NCBI GenBank assembly: GCA_028868545.1
Contig: JAGWUF010000004.1
Coordinates: 1 to 64,000 of the forward strand
Length of the DNA stretch: 64,000 nt
From: Lysobacteraceae bacterium
GTDB lineage: Bacteria; Pseudomonadota; Gammaproteobacteria; Xanthomonadales; Xanthomonadaceae
Direction of reading: 5' to 3'
The notes below the pieces were generated by a model. The model did not search any database. It was given only the letters and a program-made list of their open reading frames with translations, and was not told the origin of the DNA. Positions 53,730 through 63,711 of the stretch are shown here, piece after piece; position 1 is the first letter of the stretch; each line of letters opens with the position of its first letter. A program made the position numbers and the translations under genes.

Positions 53730-55306
53730 CGCATGGCAACCGGTGCCGGTGCTGCGCCAGCACGGCAGCCCAGCGCGGCGGCCTGCGCCGTCACCCGCGT
53801 ATCCACCTGCCACAACCGCTGGCGATTGCCGGCATACACCACCCTGGCCCGGGCCAGGAAGGGGTACGTCTGTGCGGCATCCTCCGCCCCCAGTACCCAC
53901 GACACCTCGGCGCTGCACAAGGCGTGTGGCAACGCCTGCGGGTAGATCAACAGCTGCCGGGCCAGAGCCGGCGCGAAACTGCCGGCATCGGCGATTTCCT
54001 TGCGCCAGGTATCCCGGCGGGCGATGTCCGGGTCACTCCAGTCATCCACATCGTGCACCGGCTGCTGCAGGCGCGCGTAAAACGGCACGGCGTACAGGTA
54101 ATCCTTGAGGATGAAGACCGGCTGCCCTTGCTGATAATGGGCACGCAAGGCCACGCCGATCGGCTTCGAAGAATGGCTTTGGTTGATGCTCAACCCGATC
54201 ACGGCGGTCAGCCCGATCAGCGCACTGATGCCGAGCGACAGATTCCAGCGCCGCAGGCGCGCCGGGCCTGCCTGCCCGATGCCGCAGGCATCGGCGATCA
54301 ACCACGCCAGCGCCGGCACCGCAGGCAGGATGTAGCCCAGCAGCTTGGACTTCGGCAGCGAGAAGAACAGCACCACGCAGAAGACGGTCAGCCCCATCAG
54401 CAGGCGCACTGCACCCTGCACGCCCGGCGCCGTGAAGTACCCACGCGCGAACAACGGCTTCAGCCACAGCGCCAATGGCAGGCTGCAGAGCAGCAGGACG
54501 GCCGGATAGAACCACCAGGGCTGCACATTGTTGAAGCCGGTGGCGGCGAAGCGCTGGAAGTGCTGCACCACGAAAAAATAATGCAGGAACCCGTCGAACC
54601 GCTGCTGCATCGCCACGAACCAGGGGGCGGCCACCAGCAGGAACAGCACCAACCCGGAAACCGACACCAGGGCCAGCAGGGTTTTCCAGCGCCAGCGCAC
54701 GACCAGCCACAGGCCGACGATCATCGCCGGGAGCACGAAACCGATCAGCCCCTTGGACAAAATGCCCAGCGCTGCCAGCACATAGGCAGCCCGCAGCACC
54801 CCTCGATACGGCAGGCCCTGCTCGTAGCACAGTGCCGCATGTGCCAGTGCCAGAACCGTGGCGGTGATGCAGCCTGCCACCAGCATGTCGAGATTGGCGA
54901 ACTGGGCCGCTGCAAAAAACATCGGCAACACCAGCAGCACCCACAGCACGCGCCGGGCAGCTGCCTCGCCACTCCAGCGCCGGGTGAACAGGTAGAGCGA
55001 GAATGCCGCCAGGCTGGCCCCGGCCAGCGACGCCACGCGTGCGGCAAATTCCACCGGCCCCCACACGTACAGCGCCATGGCCGTGATCCAGTAGAACAGC
55101 GGCGGCTTGTGGAAGAACGGCATGCCATTCAAGGTTGGCGTCAACCAATCGCCCGAGCGCACCATCTCCCAGGCCACCGTGGCATAGCGGCCCTCATCCG
55201 GATGCATCAACGGTCGCATCCAGGCGGTGGCGGCCAGCCAAAGCACGATCCAGATCAGGATTCGGGCATGCTGGCGCCAGGCCGGCTGCGCGCTGATTGC
55301 AGTCAC
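53726..55306 (-). CDS. ArnT-like glycosyltransferase family 39/83 protein
   Basis: MHPDEGRYATVAWEMVRSGDWLTPTLNGMPFFHKPPLFYWITAMALYVWG hallmark of ArnT; multi-TM; 4-bp overlaps on both sides. Confidence 0.9.
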   Translation of the reverse strand: MTAISAQPAWRQHARILIWIVLWLAATAWMRPLMHPDEGRYATVAWEMVRSGDWLTPTLNGMPFFHKPPLFYWITAMALYVWGPVEFAARVASLAGASLAAFSLYLFTRRWSGEAAARRVLWVLLVLPMFFAAAQFANLDMLVAGCITATVLALAHAALCYEQGLPYRGVLRAAYVLAALGILSKGLIGFVLPAMIVGLWLVVRWRWKTLLALVSVSGLVLFLLVAAPWFVAMQQRFDGFLHYFFVVQHFQRFAATGFNNVQPWWFYPAVLLLCSLPLALWLKPLFARGYFTAPGVQGAVRLLMGLTVFCVVLFFSLPKSKLLGYILPAVPALAWLIADACGIGQAGPARLRRWNLSLGISALIGLTAVIGLSINQSHSSKPIGVALRAHYQQGQPVFILKDYLYAVPFYARLQQPVHDVDDWSDPDIARRDTWRKEIADAGSFAPALARQLLIYPQALPHALCSAEVSWVLGAEDAAQTYPFLARARVVYAGNRQRLWQVDTRVTAQAAALGCRAGAAPAPVAMR

Positions 55307-56325
55307 GGTTCACCTCGCTGCAGGCCTTGGCCCAATTCGCGCTTGACCACGTAGATGGGGCGGCGCTTGGACTCTTCGTAGATGCGCCCCACGTATTCGC
55401 CAACCACGCCCAACGACACCAGCTGGATGCCGGAAAACAGCATCAGGCTCACGACAATGGTGGTCCAGCCACTGACCACGTGCCCCGACAACATGTACAC
55501 CGCCGACAGATAGGCACCATAGGCGAACGCTGCCAGCGCCAGCAGAAAGCCCAGCAGGATGACCACGCGCAGGGGCCACAGGGTGAAGGCAAACAGGCCA
55601 TCCATCGCCAACCGCAGCAGGCGCAGCTTGCTGTAGTGGCTCTGGCCATGGCCGCGCTCTTCGGGCATGTACGGCACCGCGACAGCGGTAAAACCGACCC
55701 AGGCGTACAACCCTTTCATGAACCGGTTGCGCTCCGGCAGGGCCAGCAGGGCCTGCACCACGGTGCGATCCATCAGCCGGAAATCGCCGGCCCCCGGCGG
55801 CACCTTGAACCGGCCGTTTCCATTGACCATGCCGTAGAACCAGCCCGCCGCCATGCGCTTGAACAAGCCTTCGTCGCGGCGATGTTCGCGCACGGCATAC
55901 ACCACATCCGCACCCGCACGCCAATGCCGCACGAAAATATCGAGCATGGCCGGCGGGTGCTGCAAATCCGCGTCCATCAGCACCACCACTTCACCGGCAG
56001 CCGCCTCCAGCCCGGCGGTCAGGGCCGCCTCCTTGCCGAAATTGCGCGACAACTGCAGCACCCGTACCCCCGGATACTGCGCCCAGTGCGACATCCGCAT
56101 GGCCGTGGCATCGGTGCTGCCATCGTCCACCAGCACGATTTCCCAGCGCGCGGCCAGCCGCACCAGCTGCTCGCTCAGGCGTGGCAGCAGCTGCTCGAGA
56201 TTCTCGGCTTCGTTGAAGCAGGGCACGATGCAGGACAGGGAGCGGACCGGACGCAAGCCCGCATCCTCCGTCGAACCGTGGTCTGCCGGTTTTGCATCCA
56301 GTACGGGCGGCGAGGAAGTGGGCAT
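55303..56325 (-). CDS. GT2 polyprenyl-phosphate glycosyltransferase (ArnC/GtrB-type)
   Basis: SCIVPCFNEAENLEQLLPRL, VLVDDGSTD, LMDADLQHPPAMLD, two C-terminal TM segments, VGEYVGRIYEESKRRPIYVV. Confidence 0.92.
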   Translation of the reverse strand: MPTSSPPVLDAKPADHGSTEDAGLRPVRSLSCIVPCFNEAENLEQLLPRLSEQLVRLAARWEIVLVDDGSTDATAMRMSHWAQYPGVRVLQLSRNFGKEAALTAGLEAAAGEVVVLMDADLQHPPAMLDIFVRHWRAGADVVYAVREHRRDEGLFKRMAAGWFYGMVNGNGRFKVPPGAGDFRLMDRTVVQALLALPERNRFMKGLYAWVGFTAVAVPYMPEERGHGQSHYSKLRLLRLAMDGLFAFTLWPLRVVILLGFLLALAAFAYGAYLSAVYMLSGHVVSGWTTIVVSLMLFSGIQLVSLGVVGEYVGRIYEESKRRPIYVVKRELGQGLQRGEP

Positions 56326-56371
56326 TCGACACGTCTCAGGAGGTAAAGCCGAACGAGGCCAGACGACCGCA

Positions 56372-57166
56372 TTATACCGCGACCGGTGCCTTGATGGCCG
56401 GATGCGGCAGGTAATCCTCGATGGCGATATCCTCGAACCGGAAGGCGAAAATATCGTGCACGGCGTTATTCAATCTCAGCCGAGGCAGTGTCGCCGGCGC
56501 ACGTGACAACTGCGTGCGAGCCTGCTCGAAATGGTTCGAATACAGATGCGCATCACCCAGCGTGTGCACGAAATCGCCGACGCCCAGCCCGCACACCTGC
56601 GCCACCATGTGAGTCAGCAGCGCGTAGCTGGCGATGTTGAACGGCACGCCGAGGAAGATGTCGCCGCTGCGCTGGTACAGCTGGCAGCTCAACTTGCCGT
56701 CGGCGACGTAGAACTGGAACAGCGTGTGGCAGGGCATCAGCGCCATCTTCGGCAGGTCGGCGACGTTCCATGCCGACACGATCAGCCGGCGCGAGTCCGG
56801 ATTGCGGCGGATCTCGTCCACCACCCAGCGTATCTGGTCGAAGGTTTCGCCATTGGCTCCTTTCCAACTGCGCCACTGCTTGCCATAGACCGGGCCGAGT
56901 TCGCCATCGGCATCGGCCCATTCGTCCCAGATCGAAACCTTGTTGGCCTTCAGGTAGGCGATGTTGGTGCTGCCGGCAAGGAACCACAGCAGCTCGTGGA
57001 TGATCGAGCGCAGGTGCAGCTTCTTGGTGGTGACCAGCGGGAAGCCTTCGTTCAAGTCGAAGCGCATCTGCCAGCCGAACACGCTGCGGGTGCCGGTGCC
57101 GGTGCGGTCGGCTTTCTCGCTGCCGTGCTCCAGCACGTGCCGCAGCAGCTGCAGGTATTGCCGCAT
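56372..57166 (-). CDS. thyA: thymidylate synthase
   Basis: [70 protein letters not shown]. Confidence 0.97.
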   Translation of the reverse strand: MRQYLQLLRHVLEHGSEKADRTGTGTRSVFGWQMRFDLNEGFPLVTTKKLHLRSIIHELLWFLAGSTNIAYLKANKVSIWDEWADADGELGPVYGKQWRSWKGANGETFDQIRWVVDEIRRNPDSRRLIVSAWNVADLPKMALMPCHTLFQFYVADGKLSCQLYQRSGDIFLGVPFNIASYALLTHMVAQVCGLGVGDFVHTLGDAHLYSNHFEQARTQLSRAPATLPRLRLNNAVHDIFAFRFEDIAIEDYLPHPAIKAPVAV

Positions 57167-58059
57167 CAGCGCGGCTCCGGCTGCAGCGTGGGCGCGCTGC
57201 GCGAGCGCCACAGCCAGAACAGCCCCAGCAGGACCAGCGGCACGCTCAGCACCTGCCCCATGGTCAGCCAGCCGAACGCAAGATAGCCCAGCTGCGCATC
57301 GGGCTCGCGCACGAATTCCACCAGGAAGCGGAAACAGCCGTACAGCAGCGCGAACAGGCCGGACACCGCGTAACGCGGACGCGGCACGCGCGAGAACCAC
57401 ACCAGCGCGCAGAACATCACCAGGCCCTCCAGAAACGCCTGGTACAACTGCGACGGGTGGCGGGCGAATGCGTTCAACGCGCCGCTTTCGAAATAGTTGC
57501 GCAAGGTGGCCGCATCCATCGACGCGAACGGTTCCGGCAATGCGTGCGGGAACACCACGCCGATGCGCTCGAACGCAGTCCCGACGGTGGGCTTGCCCCA
57601 CAACTCGCCGCCGATGAAATTGCCCAGCCGGCCGAACCCCAGGCCCGCGGGCACCAGCGGGGCCATGAAATCGACGGTATCGAAGAAATGCAGACGCTGC
57701 CGACGCGACCACCAGCCGATCGCCGCCAGCACGCCCAGCAGGCCCCCGTGAAAGCTCATTCCGCCTTGCCAGACCCGCACGATCATCAGCGGATCCTCGA
57801 GGAATTCGCCGAAATCGTAAAACAGGATGTAGCCGATGCGACCACCCAGCACCACGCCCAGCATCGAATAGAACATCAGATCGCCGAAACCGTTGTCATC
57901 CACCCCCGGCAGGCGGCCTGCACGTACCCGCCGGCGACCCAGCCACCAGGCCACCAGGAAACCCAGCAGGTACATCAGCCCGTACCAGTGGATTTTCAAT
58001 GGCCCCAGGGCAACGGCGATGGGATCGATTTGGTGCAGATAAGGCAATTGCATCGTCAT
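57166..58059 (-). CDS. lgt: prolipoprotein diacylglyceryl transferase
   Basis: [53 protein letters not shown]. Confidence 0.96.
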   Translation of the reverse strand: MTMQLPYLHQIDPIAVALGPLKIHWYGLMYLLGFLVAWWLGRRRVRAGRLPGVDDNGFGDLMFYSMLGVVLGGRIGYILFYDFGEFLEDPLMIVRVWQGGMSFHGGLLGVLAAIGWWSRRQRLHFFDTVDFMAPLVPAGLGFGRLGNFIGGELWGKPTVGTAFERIGVVFPHALPEPFASMDAATLRNYFESGALNAFARHPSQLYQAFLEGLVMFCALVWFSRVPRPRYAVSGLFALLYGCFRFLVEFVREPDAQLGYLAFGWLTMGQVLSVPLVLLGLFWLWRSRSAPTLQPEPR

Positions 58060-58085
58060 TCCAGATCAGCAGTTGCGGCCACGGC

Positions 58086-58835
58086 TCACCACTCGCCGGC
58101 ACCCGGCACCCTGTGTGCCGTGGCTTTGCGCCGCATCAGCAGGTTCAGCCATTCCACCATCACCGAAAACGCCATCGCGAAGTAGATGTAAGGCTTGGGC
58201 ACATGCACTTCCAGCCCGTCGAGGATCAGCACCGCACCCACCAGCAGGATGAAGGCCAGCGCCAGCATCTTCACGGTCGGGTTGGCATCGATGAAGGCAC
58301 CCAGCGGATTGGCCGCCAGCAACATGATGGCCACCGCCACCAGGATGGCAAACACCATGATCGGGATGTGCTGGGCAATGCCCACGGCGGTGATGACCGA
58401 GTCCAGCGAAAACACGATGTCGATCACCGCGATCTGCGCGATGACGATGCCGAACACCGCCGACGCCTTTGTCGTGCGCGGATCTTCGTCCTCGCCACCG
58501 GTGATGAGGTCGCGGATTTCCAGCGTGCCCTTGACCAGCAGGAAGGCACCACCCACGACCAGCACGATGTCGCGGATCGAGATGCCCATGCCACCCACGG
58601 CGAACAGGTTGCTCTGCATCCGCGCCAGGTGCGCCAACGTGACCAGCAACAGGATGCGGGTGATGCAGGCCACCGCAATGCCCAGTTTGCGGGCCAGCGG
58701 CCGACGCTGTACCGGCAGGCGGCCCACCGCAATCGAGATGAATACCAGATTGTCGATGCCCAGCACGATTTCCAATGCACTCAGCGTGACCAAGGTCAGC
58801 CAGGCATCGGGGGAAGCCAGAAAACTCAGATCCAT
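58086..58835 (-). CDS. TerC-family integral membrane protein
   Basis: LTLVTLSALEIVLGIDNLVFISI, AVIDIVFSLDSVITAVGIA. Confidence 0.92.
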   Translation of the reverse strand: MDLSFLASPDAWLTLVTLSALEIVLGIDNLVFISIAVGRLPVQRRPLARKLGIAVACITRILLLVTLAHLARMQSNLFAVGGMGISIRDIVLVVGGAFLLVKGTLEIRDLITGGEDEDPRTTKASAVFGIVIAQIAVIDIVFSLDSVITAVGIAQHIPIMVFAILVAVAIMLLAANPLGAFIDANPTVKMLALAFILLVGAVLILDGLEVHVPKPYIYFAMAFSVMVEWLNLLMRRKATAHRVPGAGEW

Positions 58836-58850
58836 GCGCTTGTCATCTCG

Positions 58851-59255
58851 TCAATATCGCAGCAGCTGCGGGGCCAGCAAAACGCCCCAGACCAGTACCA
58901 CATTCATCATCAGCACGAACACCGCCGCCGACCCCATGTCCTTGGCGCGTCCGGCCAGTTCGTGGTGTTCCGCGCCATAGCGTTCGATCACCGCTTCCAT
59001 CGAGGAGTTCATCAACTCCATCGCCAGCACCAGCAGGCAGCTGCCGATCAGCAGCACGCGCTCCACTCCGGTCTGACCCAGATACCAGCCCAGCGGCCCC
59101 AGCACGGCGAACAGACAGACTTCCAGGCGAAAGGAGGATTCGTGCAGCCACGCCGCGCGCAGCCCCAGCAACGACCATTTGGCTGCACGCAGGACACCCG
59201 CAGGACCACGCGGCAGATGACCGTACAAATCAGCCACGCACGGGCATCCGTTCAA
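58851..59255 (-). CDS. dgkA: diacylglycerol kinase
   Basis: GLRAAWLHESSFRLEV, AMELMNSSMEAVIERYGAEHHELAGRAKDMGSAAVF. Confidence 0.92.
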   Translation of the reverse strand: MNGCPCVADLYGHLPRGPAGVLRAAKWSLLGLRAAWLHESSFRLEVCLFAVLGPLGWYLGQTGVERVLLIGSCLLVLAMELMNSSMEAVIERYGAEHHELAGRAKDMGSAAVFVLMMNVVLVWGVLLAPQLLRY

Positions 59256-59373
59256 GGCAGAACGAAGCGGGATCGCAACAGGTCATGACGGGAATGGATC
59301 CGGCGGGGCGAAAGGGCATTTTGCCACAAGCCTCGCACCCCCCGTTCGTTAAGGAATCGCAAAGCCCGCGCGA

Positions 59374-60609
59374 CTATTGCGAACGCAGCGCCTCGATCGG
59401 ATCCAGCAAGCTGGCCTTGCGCGCCGGGTAGTAGCCGAAGAACAACCCCGTGCCGATGGAGAAGCCGGCTGCCAGCAAAACCACCCGGGTGTTGAGCTGC
59501 ACCGGCAAATCGCCGAATTTGCCCAGCAGCAGTGCCCCGGCCACGCCGATCGCGATGCCGATCACGCCACCGATCAGCGAGATCAACATCGCTTCGGCCA
59601 GGAACTGCCGGCGCACGTCACGCGGGCCTGCGCCCACCGCCATCCGCAGGCCGATCTCGCGAATGCGCTCGGTCACCGAGACCAGCATGATGTTCATGAT
59701 GCCGATGCCGCCGATGATCAGGCAGATGCCGGCGACCGCGCCCAGCAGTTTCGACATCAGGTTGGTGGTTGCAGTGCGGGTGGCCACGATCTGGCTGATG
59801 TTGCGTACCGCGAAATCGTCGTCGGCGCCCGGCTCGATCTTGTGGCGCTGGCGCAGCAGGCTTTCGATCTCGGCCTGGGCCGTGTCCAGGTTGCGGGCAT
59901 CGTCCACCCCCACCGCGATCGCCTGCACCGTGCTGGGCGGCATCCCCTGCGCGGTGGACAGCCGGCGGCGTGCGGCTTCCAGCGGCACCACCACGATGTC
60001 GTCCTGGTCCTGGCCGAAACCGCCCTGGCCCTTGCTGCCCAGAATCCCGACCACGGTGAACGGCACCCGCCCCAGGCGCACGGTCTGGCCGATGCCGCTT
60101 TCGTCACCGAACAAGGTCTTGCGCACGGTTTCACCCAGCAGCACGGGTTTGGCACCACCGCCGTAATCGCCGGCATCGAAGCCCTGCCCCTGCGCGATCT
60201 TCCAGTCGTTGATCGCAAACCAGTCGGCCTGCACGCCCTGCCATTGCGTCGAGCTGTTGTTTTCGGCAAAGACCACCTGCGTGCCGCCCCGCAACGAGCC
60301 GGCGACATACTGCACTTCCGGTACTTCAGTGCGGATCGCCTCCACATCACCTTCGGTCAACGACCAGCGGCTGCCCTGGGCCATGCGCGCACCACCCGGC
60401 CCCATCCCGCCGGCGCTGCCGATATCCAGCCGCTGCGAGCCCAGCCCGGACACCATCTTGTCGATTTCGGCCTGCGTGCCCTGGCCGATCGACATCATCA
60501 CGATGACGGCGGCAATGCCGATGATCACGCCCAGCGAGGTCAGCGCGCTGCGCATCCAGTTGCCGTGCAAGGCAAAAAATGCCGTGCGCAGGATGTCCGA
60601 AAAATTCAT
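59374..60609 (-). CDS. MacB-type ABC transporter permease
   Basis: MNFSDILRTAFFALHGNWMRSALTSLGVIIGIAAVIVMMSIGQG...; C-terminal FtsX domain IGIMNIMLVSVTERIREIGLRMAVGA. Confidence 0.93.
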   Translation of the reverse strand: MNFSDILRTAFFALHGNWMRSALTSLGVIIGIAAVIVMMSIGQGTQAEIDKMVSGLGSQRLDIGSAGGMGPGGARMAQGSRWSLTEGDVEAIRTEVPEVQYVAGSLRGGTQVVFAENNSSTQWQGVQADWFAINDWKIAQGQGFDAGDYGGGAKPVLLGETVRKTLFGDESGIGQTVRLGRVPFTVVGILGSKGQGGFGQDQDDIVVVPLEAARRRLSTAQGMPPSTVQAIAVGVDDARNLDTAQAEIESLLRQRHKIEPGADDDFAVRNISQIVATRTATTNLMSKLLGAVAGICLIIGGIGIMNIMLVSVTERIREIGLRMAVGAGPRDVRRQFLAEAMLISLIGGVIGIAIGVAGALLLGKFGDLPVQLNTRVVLLAAGFSIGTGLFFGYYPARKASLLDPIEALRSQ

Positions 60610-61313
60610 GCTGCCACCGCTTCGGATTGCGCGAACAACTCGCCATCCCGCATCACGAAGATGCGGTCGGCATGGGCTGCCACCTGGGCATCGTGGGTAA
60701 TCAGGATCACGGTATGCCCATCATCGCGCAAACGCTTGAACAACGACAGGATCTCCTCGCCGGTCTTGCTGTCCAGCGCACCGGTGGGCTCGTCGGCCAG
60801 CAGGATCGGCGGGCTGTTGACCAGTGCACGGGCGATCGCCACGCGCTGCTGTTGGCCACCGGACAGCTCGTTGGGGAAATGATCGGTACGATCCGCCAGC
60901 CCCACCGCCCCCAGTGCCGCCAGCGCCCGCCGTCGCCGCTCGGCCGGCGGAATCCGCGCGTAACCCATCGGCATCGCCACGTTGTCGGTGGCGTTCATCC
61001 GCGGCAGCAGGTGGAAGCCCTGGAACACGAAACCGATCTTGTCGCGCCGCAACCGTGCCAGCTGTTCGGCATCCAGCGTGGCCACGTCCACGCCATCGCA
61101 TTCGCAGCGGCCACTGGTGGGCGTATCCAGGCAACCCAGCAGGTTCATCAAGGTGGACTTGCCCGAACCGGACGGCCCCATGATGGCGACGAATTCGCCG
61201 CGCTCGATGCGCAGGCTCACGTCTTTCAGTGCCACCACCTCGGCTTCGGTGCCGGCGGCATAGACCTTGCCCAGCTGATGGGCCAGGAGAACCGGGACGG
61301 GGCCTGCCATCAC
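60606..61313 (-). CDS. MacB/LolD-type ABC transporter ATP-binding protein
   Basis: MGPSGSGKSTLMNLLGCLDTPTSG, NELSGGQQQRVAIARALVNSPPILLADEPTGALDS. Confidence 0.96.
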   Translation of the reverse strand: MMAGPVPVLLAHQLGKVYAAGTEAEVVALKDVSLRIERGEFVAIMGPSGSGKSTLMNLLGCLDTPTSGRCECDGVDVATLDAEQLARLRRDKIGFVFQGFHLLPRMNATDNVAMPMGYARIPPAERRRRALAALGAVGLADRTDHFPNELSGGQQQRVAIARALVNSPPILLADEPTGALDSKTGEEILSLFKRLRDDGHTVILITHDAQVAAHADRIFVMRDGELFAQSEAVAA

Positions 61314-62887
61314 TTTTTCTCCGTAGCCGCGCGCTCACCGGAAATGATGCTGTCACCGTCCTTGAGGCTGCGGCCGGAGACTTCGGTACTGGTGCCATCG
61401 CTGGCGCCGACCTTGAGCATCACCGCTTCCGGCTTGCCGTTCACCAGCCGATAGGCCACCACGCGCTTGGCATTGACCAGCGCATCGACACCGGCATTCC
61501 ATTGCCCGCGTTGGGTATCGTCCAGCGTGCCCGCGAACGCCGCAAACTGCTGCTTCATGCGGTCGCGCATGCGGGCGCGCATCTGCGCCAGCATCGCCGC
61601 ATCGCCACCACCGCCGCCCGTGCCGCCGGTGCGCATGCCGCCACCGCCGAACAGCCGGCTGCCGCCGTTTTGCTGCTGCCTGGAAGCCTCCTGCATCTTC
61701 GCCGCGCGCTCGGCCTGCTGCCGTTTCATTTCGGCCAGGGCGGCATCGAACGCGGCTTGCTGTTCCGGCTTCAATGCCAGCGTGCCGGCCAGCGCCTGCA
61801 GATCCTCGCCCATCCCGGCACCGCGGCTGCCATTGCCGCCACCGCTGCCGCCGCCTGCGGGTGTACCCTCCGGCTTCATGTCCACCAGCGGCGAGCCTTC
61901 GGCCGGCTTGAAGCGCAGCGCGGCATTGCCGAGCTTGAGCACGCCCTCGCGTTTGCTGACTTCGATCTGGGCATTCACGGTCAGCCCCGGCAGCAAGGTG
62001 CCGTCTTCATTGTCGACGCTGACCACCACCGGATAGGTCACCACGTTGTTGGTGGTGGTGGCCGCCATCCGCACCTGTTTCACCATGCCCTTGAACTGGC
62101 GATCCGGGAAGGCATCGGCGGTGAAGCTGACCGCCTGCCCGACCTGGACCTGGCCGATGTCGGACTCGTCCACCGCCAGCTCGATCTTCATTTTCGAAAG
62201 ATCTTTTGCAATCGTGAACAACACCGGCGCCGAGAAGCTGGCGGCCACGGTCTGGCCGGGATCGATCGCGCGGGTCAGCACCACGCCATCCACCGGCGAG
62301 GTGATCACCGCGCGGCCGATGTTGACCTCGGTGGTTTTCAACGCTGCCGACTGTTGCCGAATCAGGGCTTGTGCCGAGTTCACCTGCGCCTGCGCCTGGT
62401 CATGCGCGGCCCGCGACAGATCCAGATCGCTGCGCGCGATCAATTTCTGGCCCGCCAGCTCCTGCTTGCGCTGGAAATCCAGCGTGGCATTGCGCAAGGT
62501 GGCCTGCGCCTGCGCCAACTGTGCGCGTGCACTGGCGATCTGCGCATTGCCCTGCTCCAGCTGGGCCTGATAGGTAGACGGATCGATCCGGGCCAGCACG
62601 TCGCCTTTCTTCACCGGCGAATTGAAATCCACCAGCACGTCGGTGACCTGCCCGGAAATCTGGCTGCCCACGGTGACCGTGGTGATGGCGCTGAGCGTGC
62701 CGGTGGCGGAGATCGCCACGCGGATGTCGCCGCGCTGCACGGTTTCGGTGCGGTAGCCACCGGCGGCATCGCCGCCCTTGTGCTTGCTCCAGTAATAGCC
62801 GCCACCGGCGAGTACCGCGATGGCCAGGGCGATCAAACCCATCTTGCGAAAGGGGGCAGAACTGCGGGAACGAGATGGCTGGCTCAT
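61310..62887 (-). CDS. MacA-like periplasmic adaptor (HlyD/RND-type membrane fusion protein) with extended C-terminal region
   Basis: N-terminal TM, lipoyl halves and coiled-coil (TVGSQISGQVTDVLVDFNSPVKKGDVLARID); Gly-rich plus helical insertion near the C-terminus. Confidence 0.9.
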   Translation of the reverse strand: MSQPSRSRSSAPFRKMGLIALAIAVLAGGGYYWSKHKGGDAAGGYRTETVQRGDIRVAISATGTLSAITTVTVGSQISGQVTDVLVDFNSPVKKGDVLARIDPSTYQAQLEQGNAQIASARAQLAQAQATLRNATLDFQRKQELAGQKLIARSDLDLSRAAHDQAQAQVNSAQALIRQQSAALKTTEVNIGRAVITSPVDGVVLTRAIDPGQTVAASFSAPVLFTIAKDLSKMKIELAVDESDIGQVQVGQAVSFTADAFPDRQFKGMVKQVRMAATTTNNVVTYPVVVSVDNEDGTLLPGLTVNAQIEVSKREGVLKLGNAALRFKPAEGSPLVDMKPEGTPAGGGSGGGNGSRGAGMGEDLQALAGTLALKPEQQAAFDAALAEMKRQQAERAAKMQEASRQQQNGGSRLFGGGGMRTGGTGGGGGDAAMLAQMRARMRDRMKQQFAAFAGTLDDTQRGQWNAGVDALVNAKRVVAYRLVNGKPEAVMLKVGASDGTSTEVSGRSLKDGDSIISGERAATEKK

Positions 62888-62994
62888 GCGCTCGATGTCG
62901 AGAATGGGGAGGTATCCGGCTTCCAAACGCGCCAGTGCGCACTCGGTTGACAGCGCGGCAGGATGCACATGCCGGCTGCCGGACAACCGTGCCA

Positions 62995-63702
62995 TCAGTC
63001 CTGCCCCGTCGCTCCGAACATGAGGCAGGCGCGCGTGCCTTGCCCCGGCGCACTGTCCAGCGCCAACGTCCAACCGCAGCGCAACGCCAGCCGTTTGGCC
63101 ACCGCCAGGCCCAGGCCCGGGCCGCCCTCGAGCCCGGAACGGACACAGAAAAACGGGGCATGCGCCAACGCCAATGCCTGCGCGTCCATGCCGATCCCGG
63201 TGTCTTCCACCGACACCCGATCCGCCCCCACCCGCACCCGCACTTCACCCTGGTCGGTGTACCGCACCGCATTGGCCAGCAGATTGCCCAGGATCACCTG
63301 CAGCACCGCAGGTGGCGCATGCAGTTGCGGTGCCGCCGTGTGTTCCACGCTGACCTGCAGCTGTTTTGCAAGCAACAGGGGGCGCACCCGCTCCAACTCC
63401 TGCTCCACCACATCCAGTACCTGGACGTCCACGCACTCGGGCGCGCAATCTTCGCTGCGTGCCAGCAGCAACAGGGCATCGAGCAATGCTTCCATCGCAC
63501 TCACTGCATCCTGGATGCGGCCCAACGAACGCCGCGACGCACTCGACAGCCGCTCGTCCTGCGACAGCAGATCGCTGGCCACCCGGATCACGGTCAGGGG
63601 CGTGCGCAACTCGTGGCTGGCCGCGCGGGTGAACGCATGCTCCCGCTCGGCCGGGGAGGCGGCCTGCCGTGGGTCATCCGCGTGCGGCGATGACTGCGAC
63701 AT
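62995..63702 (-). CDS. short histidine kinase (HisKA + HATPase, no sensor domain)
   Basis: H-box RAASHELRTPLTVIRVASDLL, N-box GNLLANAVRYT, G-boxes VEDTGIGMD and GGPGLGLAVAKRLA. Confidence 0.85.
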   Translation of the reverse strand: MSQSSPHADDPRQAASPAEREHAFTRAASHELRTPLTVIRVASDLLSQDERLSSASRRSLGRIQDAVSAMEALLDALLLLARSEDCAPECVDVQVLDVVEQELERVRPLLLAKQLQVSVEHTAAPQLHAPPAVLQVILGNLLANAVRYTDQGEVRVRVGADRVSVEDTGIGMDAQALALAHAPFFCVRSGLEGGPGLGLAVAKRLALRCGWTLALDSAPGQGTRACLMFGATGQD

Positions 63703-63711
63703 GACAGGTCG

